From: Sinorhizobium sojae CCBAU 05684
GTDB lineage: Bacteria; Pseudomonadota; Alphaproteobacteria; Rhizobiales; Rhizobiaceae
Direction of reading: 5' to 3'
Length of the DNA stretch: 64,000 nt
Assembly: GCF_002288525.1 (NCBI RefSeq)
Contig: NZ_CP023067.1
Coordinates: 434,001-498,000 of the forward strand
How positions within the stretch are numbered: position 1 is the first letter of the stretch; each line of letters starts with the position of its first letter. Of this stretch, positions 1 to 9,392 are shown one piece after another. Position numbers and translations under genes: made by a program. The notes under the pieces were generated by a model. That model searched no databases. It was not told the DNA's origin and saw only the letters and a list, made by a program, of their open reading frames with translations.

Positions 1-249
1 CCTGGCGGATCGCTTTACGGTAAATTAGAAGTTTCGACTGGACGAGGCGGCCGTGGATCGTTAGCTTCCGGTCGTCAGGCTACCGCTACGAGTGGTTGTG
101 CCATCGAACAGGCGCGGTTCGCAGCACCACACGTCCTGGTGCTTAACGGCTGCGATGACTGCGGGCGGCGGGCAGAGGTTCTGACAGGTCATGATGGCGA
201 AGGCAATCAGCACGCAATGCGACGTGCAGGTGCGGGAGGCGAGCGGAAG

Positions 250-990
250 ATGATTGATTTCAGCGCTGACATTTCCTCACTAATGCTCCCGAATGGCCGT
301 TCCGTGGCCGGATCGCTCGACAGCGAAGATGAAGTCAAGCGCGTTCTCGACCAGATATCTGATGCCTACGGCTTCCGCGGCTTTACGGTGCTGGCCGTTC
401 CGGATTCCGGATGCCACAGCCTTGCCGCGCAGGCGCCGCTGACGACGTGGCCCTCGGAGTTTTTCCGGCGCTATGACGGCGCTCGTCTGATGGATGGTAG
501 TCCGGTCATTCAAAAGCTGCGGCGCAGCACGATTCCCTTCACCTACGATGCGCATCAGCTGGCGCGCAGACGGCTGGACGGCAAAGGCGATGCCGCTGTC
601 AGCGTGTTCGAGGAGGCCAACATGCCGCGCGGTGTCTACCTGCCCGTCCATGATCCCGCCGGACATCGTGGCGCCATCGCCTTCGGCGGTGACAGGCCGG
701 TCGTCTCCAACGATGAGCTGCAGGCCCTCAACCTGTGGGCCGGGTTTCTTTATGGCCGCTGGGCCGAGGTCAGTAGTCGCGACAGGCGGGGCGCGGCTAG
801 CCTTTCCCGGCGCGAGATCGAATGCCTGCGCTGGGCCGCTGCCGGCAAGACGACGGTCGAGATGGCCCGCATCATGGCGCTGTCCGAGTATACGGTGAAC
901 CACTACCTGAACCGTGCGACTCGCAAATTGGACTCTGTCAATCGTGTCCAGACCGTCGCCAAGGCAATGCGTGCGGGCCTGATCAACTAG
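250..990 (+). CDS. LuxR-family regulator, autoinducer-binding-like plus GerE HTH (first of tandem pair)
   Basis: A 246-residue two-domain regulator. Residues about 25-170 resemble the autoinducer-binding domain and residues about 184-246 form a GerE/LuxR helix-turn-helix (LSRREIECLRWAAAGKT, then a recognition helix around TVNHYLNRATRKLD). The start is the ATG after GGGAGG at 234-239; the frame is open further upstream without a better ribosome site. In the ligand pocket the conserved Tyr is kept (RRYD, near 75), the first pocket Trp is Phe, the Asp-Pro pair is split by two residues (DGSP, 82-85), and the later Trp is absent. Classic acyl-homoserine-lactone binding is therefore doubtful. A paralogue follows 225 bp downstream. 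VisN/VisR in rhizobia are a precedent for paired LuxR proteins acting without AHL; that this pair works likewise is inference. Target genes are unknown. Confidence 0.85.
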   Translation: MIDFSADISSLMLPNGRSVAGSLDSEDEVKRVLDQISDAYGFRGFTVLAVPDSGCHSLAAQAPLTTWPSEFFRRYDGARLMDGSPVIQKLRRSTIPFTYDAHQLARRRLDGKGDAAVSVFEEANMPRGVYLPVHDPAGHRGAIAFGGDRPVVSNDELQALNLWAGFLYGRWAEVSSRDRRGAASLSRREIECLRWAAAGKTTVEMARIMALSEYTVNHYLNRATRKLDSVNRVQTVAKAMRAGLIN

Positions 991-1215
991 ACTCAGGAAC
1001 CGTTGGATTCGCCACGCGAGTGGAAAAATTGACGGGTCCCGAGCTTGGCCAAGCCGCCGTCTCGGTGCGCTCCCCTAGAAAAAGGGGGATGCTTTGGCCG
1101 TAAGCGCGAAATACACAGCCTTTTGCGAGGGAGAGGCGATGATTGTCGATCAGCGGTTGGCAATGGTCGCGGGCTCGGGCTATTTGAAAATTGATGATTG
1201 TCATGGAACGCGCGA

Positions 1216-1971
1216 ATGCAAGATACGATGACGACCGGGATGCATGACGTCGATCTCCCCCGGGGCGGTGATTTCGCGCCCGAAATCGCAGGGCTTGAGA
1301 CCCAGTTCGATATCATCCGCTATATGCGGCGGATCACGCAGATCTTCGGCTTCAGGACATTCCTCATTTGCTCGATTCCCGCCATCGATGTGGAGCGGCT
1401 CTCCACTGCCACGGTGATCTCCAATATGCCGGCCGAACTGCTCAACAAGTATGACAGCCTGTCGACGCTGCGCTTCAGCACGGGCGTGCGACGTTTGCGG
1501 GAGACAACGATGCCGTTCGAGATCACACTCAAGGAGTGGGAGCAGGAGGGCGGCAAGCCGGCATCGGCCGCAGATTACATTGCCATGCTGCGTGAGAATG
1601 GCATCTTTCAGGCGAATTATTTTCCCGTGCACGACGCCGAGGGCGGTCGCGGCGCGGTCATTTTTATGGGGCCGGAAGTGGATTTGCCGATGACGGCGGC
1701 GATGGAGCTGCAGATGATCGCAATCCACGTCTACAATCGCCTGGCCGAAATCGGTTCTGTCTGGAAAAGCGCCAATACGGCGCTCTCCGAGCGGGAAATT
1801 CAATGCCTGAGCTGGACGGCGGCCGGCAAGACGAGCGCGGAAATCGCCGGCATACTCGGCCTCTCGGAGCACACCGTCAATCACTACCTCAATCACGTCA
1901 CCAAGAAGCTCGACGCCGTGAACCGCACGCAGGCGGTCGTCAAGGCGATGAAGAAGGGCTACATCAGCTGA
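1216..1971 (+). CDS. LuxR-family regulator, degenerate autoinducer domain (second of tandem pair)
   Basis: A paralogue of the preceding gene, about 251 residues, with the same architecture: an N-terminal autoinducer-binding-like domain and a C-terminal GerE HTH (LSEREIQCLSWTAAGKT and the helix around HTVNHYLNHVTKKLD). The HTH is very close to its neighbour's, so the two may recognise similar sites. The ligand domain is more degenerate: the pocket Tyr remains (NKYD) but the Asp-Pro pair is replaced by FSTG and the pocket Trp residues are missing. The start is uncertain; in-frame ATGs lie at 1216, 1228 and 1240 and a TTG at 1198, none with a strong ribosome site. Inference: a ligand-independent or differently liganded partner of the first protein. 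Confidence 0.82.
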   Translation: MQDTMTTGMHDVDLPRGGDFAPEIAGLETQFDIIRYMRRITQIFGFRTFLICSIPAIDVERLSTATVISNMPAELLNKYDSLSTLRFSTGVRRLRETTMPFEITLKEWEQEGGKPASAADYIAMLRENGIFQANYFPVHDAEGGRGAVIFMGPEVDLPMTAAMELQMIAIHVYNRLAEIGSVWKSANTALSEREIQCLSWTAAGKTSAEIAGILGLSEHTVNHYLNHVTKKLDAVNRTQAVVKAMKKGYIS

Positions 1972-2348
1972 CGCTGGTTTCCGCCGGCTTTTCGGCCGCA
2001 CGGAAAGGGGGCAGCGCAAACGGTCTGCTCAATTGTCGCGCTGATGTCGTGCCTAAAGGGTGGGCATGCATGGAATTTAAGCGCAACACTTCCGCTCACC
2101 TGCTGCAAGCCTTTGTTAGCCCATTGAAATGGCAGGAGATATTGTGTGCCGGCGAAGTTGGCACGCATCCTGCATTCTCTTTGTCGTGTCCAGAGGGGAC
2201 CATAATAAGACAGCGCCCACGAAGGTCGCGAAGAATAGGGCCGCCGCCGATCGCCTGTGATCCCGGATGTACGGACACAAGGCCTTCGGCTGGCGGCCCT
2301 CATTTAATTGTCTGTCGCAATTGGCGAAGCGCCCCGCCTCGATTATCT

Positions 2349-2449
2349 GTTGCATGATCTTAAATCGAATCCGATTTGCGGATAAATTGTGCAGGAGTCC
2401 AAAGCGTTACAGTGGCCTTTGCGCCCCCGTCAGGGCGTCGCGCTGTTCG
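2349..2449. repeat. Degenerate RIME-like palindromic element upstream of mrp
   Basis: The 501 bp between the second luxR gene and mrp contains no convincing gene. Its last part holds a sequence with the layout of the better copies at 9286, 11782 and 41541: an imperfect palindrome starting TGCATGATCTT and ending near TTGTGCAG, then AAAGCGTTACAGTGGCCTTTGCGC, here broken as AAAGCGTTACAG and GTGGCCTTTGCGC, then a second GC-rich palindrome ending in CGCTGT. It lies just upstream of the mrp ribosome site, so the open frame extending upstream of mrp is repeat-derived. Family assignment is by resemblance. Confidence 0.5.
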
Positions 2450-2472
2450 CGAGGAAGAGACGAGAGGGCGAC

Positions 2473-3630
2473 ATGCCGGACGTGACCAGGGAAATGATTC
2501 TTGAAAAGCTGCGGAGCGTTCGCGGCCCCGACATGGAGGGCAATATCGTCGAGCTCGGCCTCGTCTCCGACGTCTTCATTTCGGACGGCAAGGCGTATTT
2601 CTCGATCACCGTGCCGGCAGAGCGGGCGAAGGAACTCGAACCGATGCGCGCCGCCGCCGAGCGGGTGGTGCGCGAAATCCCGGGCGTGAAGGCCGCAATG
2701 GTCGCGCTGACCGCCGACCGCAAGGCGGCACCAAAGGCCGCACCGGTCGAGCGGCCGCGACCGGCGCCCCCGTCCGGACAGCCGCATGGTCAGCGGCCGG
2801 CGGGCGGAACGCCGGCGAAGACCGGGATACCCGGCGTCGGGGCCATCATAGCCGTTGCATCGGGCAAGGGCGGTGTCGGCAAGTCGACGACCTCGGTGAA
2901 CCTCGCCTTGGCGCTCAAGGCGAATGGCCTCAAGGTCGGCCTTCTCGATGCCGATATCTACGGACCGTCGATGCCGCGCCTATTGAAGATTTCCGGCCGG
3001 CCGCAGCAGATCGAGGGCCGGCTCATCCGGCCGATGGAAAACTACGGCCTGAAGGTAATGTCGATGGGTTTCCTCGTCGACGAAGAGGTCGCTATGATCT
3101 GGCGCGGACCGATGATCCAGTCCGCGCTCCTGCAGATGTTGCGCGAAGTCGCCTGGGGCGAACTCGACGTGCTCGTCGTCGACATGCCGCCCGGCACCGG
3201 CGACGCGCAACTGACCATGGCCCAGCAAGTGCCGCTTGCCGGAGCCGTCATCGTCTCGACCCCCCAGGACTTGGCCCTCGTCGATGCCCGCAAGGGACTG
3301 GCCATGTTCCGCAAGGTCGAGGTACCGGTGCTCGGCATCGTCGAGAATATGAGCTATTTCATCGCGCCCGACACCGGCAAGCGCTACGACATTTTCGGCC
3401 ATGGCGGTGCACGCAAGGAAGCCGAACGCATCGGCGTGCCCTTCCTCGGGGAGGTCCCCCTGACTATGGCCATCCGCGAAACCTCCGACGCCGGAACGCC
3501 GCTGGTGGCTTCCGAGCCGGACGGCGAGGTTGCGCGGATCTTCCGCGACATCGCTGCAAAAGCCTGGGACCAGGTTTCGGCGGCACGGCAGGACAAGAGC
3601 CGCGCCATGCCGAACATTGTTTTCGAATAG
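2473..3630 (+). CDS. mrp: Mrp/ApbC-family Fe-S cluster carrier-like P-loop ATPase lacking the CxxC motif
   Basis: A 385-residue protein. Residues 1-80 form an FSCA (DUF59) domain, 85-120 a Pro/Ala-rich linker, and 123-370 a MinD-like ATPase with P-loop GKGGVGKST at 131-139, LLDADIYGPS for the switch region, and VVDMPPGTGD around 235-244. Family members deliver Fe-S clusters to apoproteins in the cytosol. The start is the ATG at 2473 behind GAGAGGG; the longer frame runs into a repeat. Notable: where E. coli Mrp/ApbC has the cluster-bridging CxxC after ENMS, this protein reads ENMSYFIAPDTGKRYDIFGH, with no cysteine. The ATPase appears intact, so the protein is probably functional but cannot bind a bridging cluster in the canonical way. 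Confidence 0.9.
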   Translation: MPDVTREMILEKLRSVRGPDMEGNIVELGLVSDVFISDGKAYFSITVPAERAKELEPMRAAAERVVREIPGVKAAMVALTADRKAAPKAAPVERPRPAPPSGQPHGQRPAGGTPAKTGIPGVGAIIAVASGKGGVGKSTTSVNLALALKANGLKVGLLDADIYGPSMPRLLKISGRPQQIEGRLIRPMENYGLKVMSMGFLVDEEVAMIWRGPMIQSALLQMLREVAWGELDVLVVDMPPGTGDAQLTMAQQVPLAGAVIVSTPQDLALVDARKGLAMFRKVEVPVLGIVENMSYFIAPDTGKRYDIFGHGGARKEAERIGVPFLGEVPLTMAIRETSDAGTPLVASEPDGEVARIFRDIAAKAWDQVSAARQDKSRAMPNIVFE

Positions 3631-4136
3631 CTAGCCCTCCGGCACACGTCGCCGCAACGCCTTGATCGAAACGGAGTTGCGGCTGGGGAACTGCCCGACC
3701 GTGCTGTTTCTCTCCATGGGCGTGCTGCGGCGCAGCAAATTATCATTGATTTTGAGCGAGCATTGTGCCATATGCCATGCCGCTTCCCGCGAGGGCGGCT
3801 GCACGGCACCGGCCGCCGGAGACGTTCTTTACGCCATCCGCCGAGTGCCGCGGCAGCGGTCTGACGGGCGCAACGGCATAGTCAAAGTCCTGTGGCGGCT
3901 GATCGGCGGGATCCCATTTGGTTCGCCGCGCCGGCCGCATCGAAAAGGCGGCTCTATGATCACAGGATATTGCGCCCACGGGAAGGCTGCCGCGCTCGCG
4001 ACGGCGGAACCGCCGGGATATCCACATGCCGCAATGGCTGGGCCGAATGCACGGCATGTCGAGCCGTGCTCCCTTCTGCGATGTTTCCCTTGTTCTTTCG
4101 GTGGAAAGGCTGGCTCTAAGAGCCTGTTGAACGCCC
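3631..4136. other. Non-coding interval between mrp and kup
   Basis: I see no convincing gene here; the open frames lack good ribosome sites and family resemblance. The only clear structure is the near-perfect palindrome GGCTCTAAGAGCC at 4112-4124, ending 12 bases before the kup start, where it could affect ribosome access or serve as an operator. Confidence 0.4.
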
Positions 4137-6038
4137 ATGTCTGAACTGTCTGCCCCTGCCGTGCCGGATTCCGAGAATACGCGTCGCCTGCTCGCATTGG
4201 CGCTCGGCTCCGTCGGCGTCGTCTACGGAGATATCGGTACGAGCCCGCTCTACGCGCTGCGGGAGGCGTTGCGGCCGGTCGCGGGAAACGGCGTTACGGA
4301 GGCGGAGATCATCGGGGTCATTTCGCTGATGATCTGGTCGCTGACGATCATCGTGACGATCAAATACGTGCTGTTCCTGCTGAGGGCCGACAACCAAGGG
4401 GAAGGCGGAACGCTGTCGCTATTGGCTCTCCTGATGAAGACGGCCAATGGTCATGCCCCTATCCTCTTCTTCATGGGGGTTGCGGGGGCGGCGCTCTTCG
4501 TTGGGGACGCAATGATCACCCCGGCGCTTTCGGTTCTCTCGGCCGTCGAGGGATTGAAGCTGGTGACGCCGGCCCTTTCGGATTATGTGATCCCCATTGC
4601 CGTCCTCATCCTGCTCGCCCTCTTTGCCGTCCAGTCCAAGGGGACTGGGGCCGTTTCCAAATTCTTCGGGCCGATCACGCTTGTCTGGTTCCTTTCCATG
4701 GGCGTGGCCGGGCTCATGCACATCGCCGACGACCTGTCGATATTCACGGCCTTGAATCCGCTCTACGCGGTGAGTTTCCTCTTTGGTGAGGGCTATGTCG
4801 GCATCGTCGTTCTCGGCGCCGTATTCCTGACCGTCACCGGGGCCGAAGCGCTCTATGCCGACCTCGGCCATTTCGGTCGGCGCCCGATCCAGCTGGCCTG
4901 GTTCAGCGTGGTCTTTCCGGCGCTGACCTTGAACTATCTCGGGCAGGGGGCCTTTGTCCTCAAGAATCCGGCGGCGATCTCCGATCCGTTCTTCCTGATG
5001 TTTCCGAAATGGGCGCTGCTTCCCATGGTCGTTCTTGCGACGGCGGCGACGATCATTGCCAGCCAGGCAGTGATCACCGGCGCCTTTTCGCTGACGCGCC
5101 AGGCGATCCATCTCGGCTTCCTGCCACGCATGGCGATCTTCCATACGTCCGAGACTCAAACGGGCCAGATCTACCTGCCGAACGTCAATACGCTCTTAAT
5201 GTTCGGCGTCATTGTGCTTGTCTTCGTTTTCGGCTCGTCCGAGTCGTTGGCGACGGCCTACGGCATTTCGGTCACCGGTGCGATGCTGGTCACGAGCTGC
5301 CTTGCATTCGAATTCCTTCGCGCCCGCTGGAACTGGTCCGCTGCCGGCGCCGCAGTCGCGCTGTTGCCGCTCTTCTTGCTGGAGCTCGTCTTTCTCGGCG
5401 CGAACATGCTGAAAGTTCATGACGGAGGCTATGTGCCGATCATGATCGCGGCGACCTTCACCGTCATCATGTGGACCTGGAGGCGCGGCACGGGAATTCT
5501 CCAGGCCAAGACCCGCCGGATAGACGTGCCTCTCGCGAGCTTCATCAAATCCGTCGAACGCGAGAGCGAACATGCGCCAGTAACCGTGCCGGGCACGGCG
5601 ATGTTCCTGACGAGCGATCCGGAGTCAACGCCCGCCGCACTCCTGCACAACATCAAGCACAATCATGTACTGCATCAGCAGAACTTCATCCTCACGATCC
5701 GCACAGCCAACACGCCCAAAATACCAAAAGAACAGCGTGTCAGCGTTCGGCAGCTGTCGGAACGCTTCGCCCTGCTCGAGATGAAGTTCGGTTTCATGGA
5801 GACGCAGAACGTTTCGCAGGCGCTGGGTCTCTTCCGCAAGTCGGGCATCAAGTTCGACATCATGTCTACGTCGTTCTATCTCGGCCGCCGCAAGCTCGTA
5901 CCGGACGCTGAATCCGGCATGCCGCATTGGCAGGACCGGCTGTTCATCGCCCTCGCCAATGCGGCCATCGATCCATCGGACTATTTCCGCCTGCCGACGA
6001 ACCGCGTCGTCGAACTCGGCTCGCACGTGATCATTTGA
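4137..6038 (+). CDS. kup: Kup-type low-affinity potassium transporter
   Basis: A 633-residue inner-membrane protein of the KUP/HAK/KT family, close to the 622 residues of E. coli Kup. The N-terminus carries the family signature [17 protein letters not shown], followed by about twelve hydrophobic segments through residue 450 or so and a cytoplasmic C-terminal domain that ends in a family-typical stretch ([11 protein letters not shown]). It takes up K+ with proton symport. The gene stands alone. No strong Shine-Dalgarno is visible before the ATG at 4137; a 13-base palindrome lies immediately upstream. Sinorhizobium genomes carry more than one kup gene, so no number is assigned. Confidence 0.95.
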   Translation: MSELSAPAVPDSENTRRLLALALGSVGVVYGDIGTSPLYALREALRPVAGNGVTEAEIIGVISLMIWSLTIIVTIKYVLFLLRADNQGEGGTLSLLALLMKTANGHAPILFFMGVAGAALFVGDAMITPALSVLSAVEGLKLVTPALSDYVIPIAVLILLALFAVQSKGTGAVSKFFGPITLVWFLSMGVAGLMHIADDLSIFTALNPLYAVSFLFGEGYVGIVVLGAVFLTVTGAEALYADLGHFGRRPIQLAWFSVVFPALTLNYLGQGAFVLKNPAAISDPFFLMFPKWALLPMVVLATAATIIASQAVITGAFSLTRQAIHLGFLPRMAIFHTSETQTGQIYLPNVNTLLMFGVIVLVFVFGSSESLATAYGISVTGAMLVTSCLAFEFLRARWNWSAAGAAVALLPLFLLELVFLGANMLKVHDGGYVPIMIAATFTVIMWTWRRGTGILQAKTRRIDVPLASFIKSVERESEHAPVTVPGTAMFLTSDPESTPAALLHNIKHNHVLHQQNFILTIRTANTPKIPKEQRVSVRQLSERFALLEMKFGFMETQNVSQALGLFRKSGIKFDIMSTSFYLGRRKLVPDAESGMPHWQDRLFIALANAAIDPSDYFRLPTNRVVELGSHVII

Positions 6039-6076
6039 TCGCGCGTGCCGAAGCGGCCTGTCCCCCCGGCAGGTCT

Positions 6077-6103
6077 GCATTAACCAAACATCAAGGTTAA
6101 TGC
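6077..6103. promoter_or_regulatory. Perfect 9-bp inverted repeat between kup and the cell wall hydrolase
   Basis: GCATTAACC and GGTTAATGC are separated by nine bases. It follows the kup stop by 39 bases and precedes the hydrolase start by 146. There is no T-run, so a factor-independent terminator is less likely than an operator. The TTAA half-sites recall CtrA boxes, but the spacing does not match TTAA-N7-TTAA. Confidence 0.4.
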
Positions 6104-6248
6104 TTCATCTTCAAAACTCGAAGGAAGCGGTCCCGGCAGGCCGTCCGATCGCTTCGAAACTTTGGCGTCCTCGCGTGGCATCGTGCCGTCGGCCTCCGGC
6201 CGGCTTGCGAGAACGCGCGCCCGAGTAAGAGTTGCGTGGAGCCGTACG

Positions 6249-7424
6249 GTGCGTAAGAGTCGTCAGTCGAGCCGCAAGTTTCGCATGTTCCCGGTCTGGC
6301 GCGCCCCGGCGACCATTGGGCTTGCCATTTTCCTCGGCTTTCCCTCGGCCGTCGCCTATTCGGACCTGGCTACCTTCCTGTCCGGCATCAACCGCGGCGG
6401 CGAGCGCTGGCGAATGTACATGACGCCGTCGCCGGCGGGCTCGGTGCATGAGGCCGAGATGGTGTTCTCCGATCCGGTCACGACCGGTGCTCTCGACGGA
6501 GGCGCCGGCATCACGCTGCCCGATGGCAGCCGCGTGGCGCTGACGGCGGAATCCAAGCGGCAGGGAGGAACGCCCGATGAGAATCGCGTCACCCGCAAGC
6601 TGAAGAAGGGCCGCGTCGTCGCCGTCAGCCCCGTGACGCCGCCGAAGGACTTCAGCGCCGGGTCGATCCTTCAGCGCACGAGTTCGCTGATCGAACCCGA
6701 TTTCGACGGTGCGGAAAGAATGGTCTTTGCGAAGCCGAAGATCAAAGGCAAGGAGATCGAGATCGCCACGGCCTTCTACCGGAAACAGCCGCCGACGCCC
6801 GACCGGGGCGTTTCGCCGATGCTCGCAAAGCTGGTGACCAACGACAAGGCCGATATTCTCGCCACCGCCTATGTCCCGGCCGATCCGGACTATGCGCGCG
6901 AATCGCCCTTCGATTCGATTCTTAGGGACGACGAACATGGCGGGCGCTTCATTCCAGACATCGCTCCCGATGATCATGCCTGGGCAGCGACCGCCCTGCC
7001 GCCGACCGTCTTCAACAAGGAAGAACAGACCTGCCTGGCAGAAGGCATCTATTTCGAAGCCCGCAGCGAGCCACTGAAAGGACAAGCGGCAGTCGCCCAG
7101 GTGATCCTCAACCGCGTCCGCAACCCCACCTATCCGAAAACCATCTGCGGTGTGGTCTACCAGAACAAGAATTGGCGCAACCGCTGTCAGTTTTCCTTCG
7201 CCTGCGACATGATCCGCGATCTGATCTATTCGCGTTCCCACTGGAAGGCAGCCAAGGAAGTGGCGATGGCCGTAACGGCGGGCAAGATCTGGCTGCCGGA
7301 AGTCGGCTCCGCGACGCACTACCACGCCACCTATGTGAACCCCGCCTGGGCCAGGACGATGAAGCGCGTCGGCCGGATCGGACTGCACATCTTCTACCGG
7401 ACCTACGGCGGCGGCTGGAGCTGA
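6249..7424 (+). CDS. Secreted cell wall hydrolase, SleB/Hydrolase_2 family
   Basis: About 391 residues from a GTG at 6249, which has GGAG seven bases upstream; an ATG at 6285 is an alternative. A basic N-terminus and a hydrophobic stretch (ATIGLAIFLGFPSAVAYS) look like a signal peptide or anchor. A long middle region of no known family precedes the C-terminal Hydrolase_2 domain, marked by CLAEGIYFEARSE, a segment around AAVAQVILNRV, and CQFSFACD. This is the catalytic domain of SleB-type peptidoglycan lytic enzymes, with the Glu of YFEAR as likely catalytic residue. In non-sporulating rhizobia the role is presumably wall remodelling. The gene is flanked by kup and the F0 ATP synthase cluster without evident operon linkage. 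Confidence 0.85.
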   Translation: MRKSRQSSRKFRMFPVWRAPATIGLAIFLGFPSAVAYSDLATFLSGINRGGERWRMYMTPSPAGSVHEAEMVFSDPVTTGALDGGAGITLPDGSRVALTAESKRQGGTPDENRVTRKLKKGRVVAVSPVTPPKDFSAGSILQRTSSLIEPDFDGAERMVFAKPKIKGKEIEIATAFYRKQPPTPDRGVSPMLAKLVTNDKADILATAYVPADPDYARESPFDSILRDDEHGGRFIPDIAPDDHAWAATALPPTVFNKEEQTCLAEGIYFEARSEPLKGQAAVAQVILNRVRNPTYPKTICGVVYQNKNWRNRCQFSFACDMIRDLIYSRSHWKAAKEVAMAVTAGKIWLPEVGSATHYHATYVNPAWARTMKRVGRIGLHIFYRTYGGGWS

Positions 7425-7754
7425 TCGATTCCCGGGCTCCGGATAGCGACCGGCCGCTTGTCTCCTGAAAATCGGCTGATAGGACGCCGACGCTGAAGGC
7501 TCGGGTTACCACTGAGACCGCCCGAAAGGCGACGATTCCCAGTGCCGCTTTGCCGCAGGTGCTCCAAAATATAGCTAACCTGTTGAAAAAGCTGAAAAAT
7601 ATTGTCCACCCCCAATGCTGTTCCATGCCTTGACTATGCAGAAGCCTAAAACTATGTTGCGCGCGACTTCAAAAGGGGCCGAACGTGGCGATTGCCGGCC
7701 GTTTGTATGACCGTGATCGCGTTTACACCGCGTGAGGCTGCAAAGGGGAGCCAT

Positions 7755-8114
7755 GTGACGGAGAAGCCGGAAGAGAGTATCGAGGCGCGGCTGAAGCGTC
7801 TTGGCGAGGACATCGCGTCCAGGCGGACGGATACTTCGGACAAGGCGGAGCTGCGCAGCGCGGAAAGCCGCAAAGGCTATGCAGAGGCGATGAAGCTTTC
7901 GGGCGAATTCATCGCCGGCATCGTTGTCGGGGCGTTTCTGGGCTATCTTCTGGACCATTTTGCGGGTACAGGGCCGTGGGGCATGATCGTCCTCCTGCTG
8001 CTCGGGTTCTGTGCCGGCATATTGAACGTGCTTCGTTCTGCCGGTCTGGTGGCTAAGCCCGACCAGAGTGGGCGTGGCCCTGAGAGTGAAACGAAGGACG
8101 GGGACGGCGCCTGA
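7755..8114 (+). CDS. atpI: ATP synthase protein I (AtpI)
   Basis: A small membrane protein of 119 residues if translation starts at the GTG at 7755, which has GGGGAG just upstream; an upstream ATG at 7707 is possible. It has an acidic/basic N-terminus, then two transmembrane segments (FIAGIVVGAFLGYLLD and a second around IVLLLLGFCAGILNVL) and a polar tail. This is the AtpI layout; AtpI assists assembly of the c-ring and Mg2+ supply. It is the first gene of the F0 cluster atpI-atpB-atpE-atpF'-atpF, 60 bp before atpB. F1 genes are absent here, as is usual in Rhizobiales. Confidence 0.9.
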   Translation: MTEKPEESIEARLKRLGEDIASRRTDTSDKAELRSAESRKGYAEAMKLSGEFIAGIVVGAFLGYLLDHFAGTGPWGMIVLLLLGFCAGILNVLRSAGLVAKPDQSGRGPESETKDGDGA

Positions 8115-8174
8115 GGTGTCGTCTGGAAGAGCACGGTTTCCGCTTGCGGGCGGGCAGAACGAAAGAGAAGCGCG

Positions 8175-8927
8175 GTGTCAAACGATCCGACCCACCAGTT
8201 CCTGGTCAACAAGATTGTCCCGATCGAGATTGGCGGAATTGACTTTTCCTTCACCAATGCATCGTTGTTCATGGTCGCGACCGTCGGCGCTGCTGCGGGC
8301 TTTCTCTATCTCACCACCTCGCAGCGCGGTCTGATTCCGACGCGCATGCAGTCGGTGTCAGAGATGTCCTACGAGTTCATCGCGTCGATGCTTCGCGAGG
8401 GTGCTGGCAGCCACGGGATGAAATTCTTCCCGATGGTCTTCTCGCTGTTTATGTTCATCCTGACGGCGAACCTGCTCGGCATGTTTCCCTATTTCTTCAC
8501 CGTCACCAGCCAGATCATCGTGACCTTTGCCCTTGCCGTCTTCGTGGTCGGCACGGTGATCCTCTACGGCTTCTACAAGCACGGTCTAGGTTTCCTGAAG
8601 CTTTTCGTGCCTCATGGTGTGCCGGGCGCACTTCTGCCGCTGGTGATCGCGATCGAAGTCATCTCGTTCCTTTCCCGTCCCATCAGCCTCTCGGTCCGTC
8701 TCTTCGCCAACATGCTGGCCGGCCATATCACGCTGAAGGTCTTCGCAGGCTTCGTCGCCTCGCTCAGCGCTTTTGGTGCGCTCGGCATCGGCGGCGCGGT
8801 CCTGCCGCTCATCATGACCGTCGCTCTCACCGGTCTTGAATTCCTGGTCGCCTTCCTCCAGGCCTATGTCTTTGCGGTGCTGACCTGCATGTACCTCAAT
8901 GATGCCGTCCACCCGGGAAGCCACTAG
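8175..8927 (+). CDS. atpB: F0F1 ATP synthase subunit a
   Basis: A 250-residue polytopic membrane protein starting at GTG. The essential Arg of the a-subunit lies in the conserved [14 protein letters not shown] segment (helix facing the c-ring), and the C-terminal helix contains [19 protein letters not shown]. It forms the proton half-channels of F0. It sits 60 bp after atpI and 82 bp before atpE and is presumably cotranscribed with them. Length is normal. Confidence 0.97.
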   Translation: MSNDPTHQFLVNKIVPIEIGGIDFSFTNASLFMVATVGAAAGFLYLTTSQRGLIPTRMQSVSEMSYEFIASMLREGAGSHGMKFFPMVFSLFMFILTANLLGMFPYFFTVTSQIIVTFALAVFVVGTVILYGFYKHGLGFLKLFVPHGVPGALLPLVIAIEVISFLSRPISLSVRLFANMLAGHITLKVFAGFVASLSAFGALGIGGAVLPLIMTVALTGLEFLVAFLQAYVFAVLTCMYLNDAVHPGSH

Positions 8928-9009
8928 GGAATAACAGTCGCTCGCTTCCGGTCGGCTTGAGCCGCCGGGGGCGCATCCTAAGCCGCAACACCATTCGAAG
9001 GAGTCAATC

Positions 9010-9237
9010 ATGGACGCGGAAGCAGCAAAGTTCTTGGGTGCAGGTCTTGCATGCCTTGGTATGGCCGGCACGGCTCTCGGCCTCGGCAACATCTTCGGCA
9101 ACTATCTCGCTGGCGCCCTGCGCAATCCGTCGGCTGCTGACGGCCAGTTCGGTCGCCTCGTATTCGGCTTCGCCGTTACGGAAGCTCTGGGCATCTTCTC
9201 GCTGCTCGTAGCCCTGCTCCTCCTCTTCGCCGTCTAA
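9010..9237 (+). CDS. atpE: F0F1 ATP synthase subunit c
   Basis: A 75-residue two-helix proteolipid. The polar loop (ALRNPSAAD) and the proton-binding Glu in the second helix ([18 protein letters not shown]) are present, so it is the c-ring subunit of F0. The ATG follows AAGGAG with good spacing. A hairpin and a RIME-like repeat follow the stop codon, separating it from atpF'. That arrangement could raise c-subunit mRNA relative to b subunits, which matches the higher copy number of c in the complex (inference). Confidence 0.97.
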   Translation: MDAEAAKFLGAGLACLGMAGTALGLGNIFGNYLAGALRNPSAADGQFGRLVFGFAVTEALGIFSLLVALLLLFAV

Positions 9238-9254
9238 TTCCGGCTGGAGCTTCG

Positions 9255-9276
9255 GCCGCGGTCCTAGGGCCGCGGC
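9255..9276 (+). terminator. GC-rich stem-loop after atpE
   Basis: GCCGCGG at 9255-9261 pairs with CCGCGGC at 9270-9276 around an eight-base loop, 17 bases after the atpE stop. There is no T-run, so it is better seen as an RNA-stabilising or attenuating hairpin than as a strong terminator. It abuts the repeat at 9286. Confidence 0.45.
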
Positions 9277-9285
9277 TACGCATAT

Positions 9286-9392
9286 CTACTGCATGTCTCC
9301 TTGAATCGACCCCGACTTAAGGGCGAAGACATACAGCAATTCAAAGTGCTTCAGCGATTTTTGCACGTCTGATAAGACGCGCGGCGCTGTAG
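9286..9392. repeat. RIME1-like palindromic element inside the ATP synthase cluster
   Basis: A 107-bp element starting CTACTGCATGTCTCCTTGAA and ending GCGGCGCTGTAG. It has two imperfect palindromes: one between CTGCATGTCT and AAGACATACAG, and one around CGTCTGATAAGACG. Length and two-palindrome layout fit the published description of rhizobial RIME1 (about 108 bp); the match is from memory. It ends 20 bases before the atpF' start and leaves its ribosome site (GGAGGTGAGC) intact. Confidence 0.75.

Noticed and set aside
4419-5159. 246-codon minus-strand frame
   Set aside because: Shadow of kup on the opposite strand, charged and repetitive without family features.
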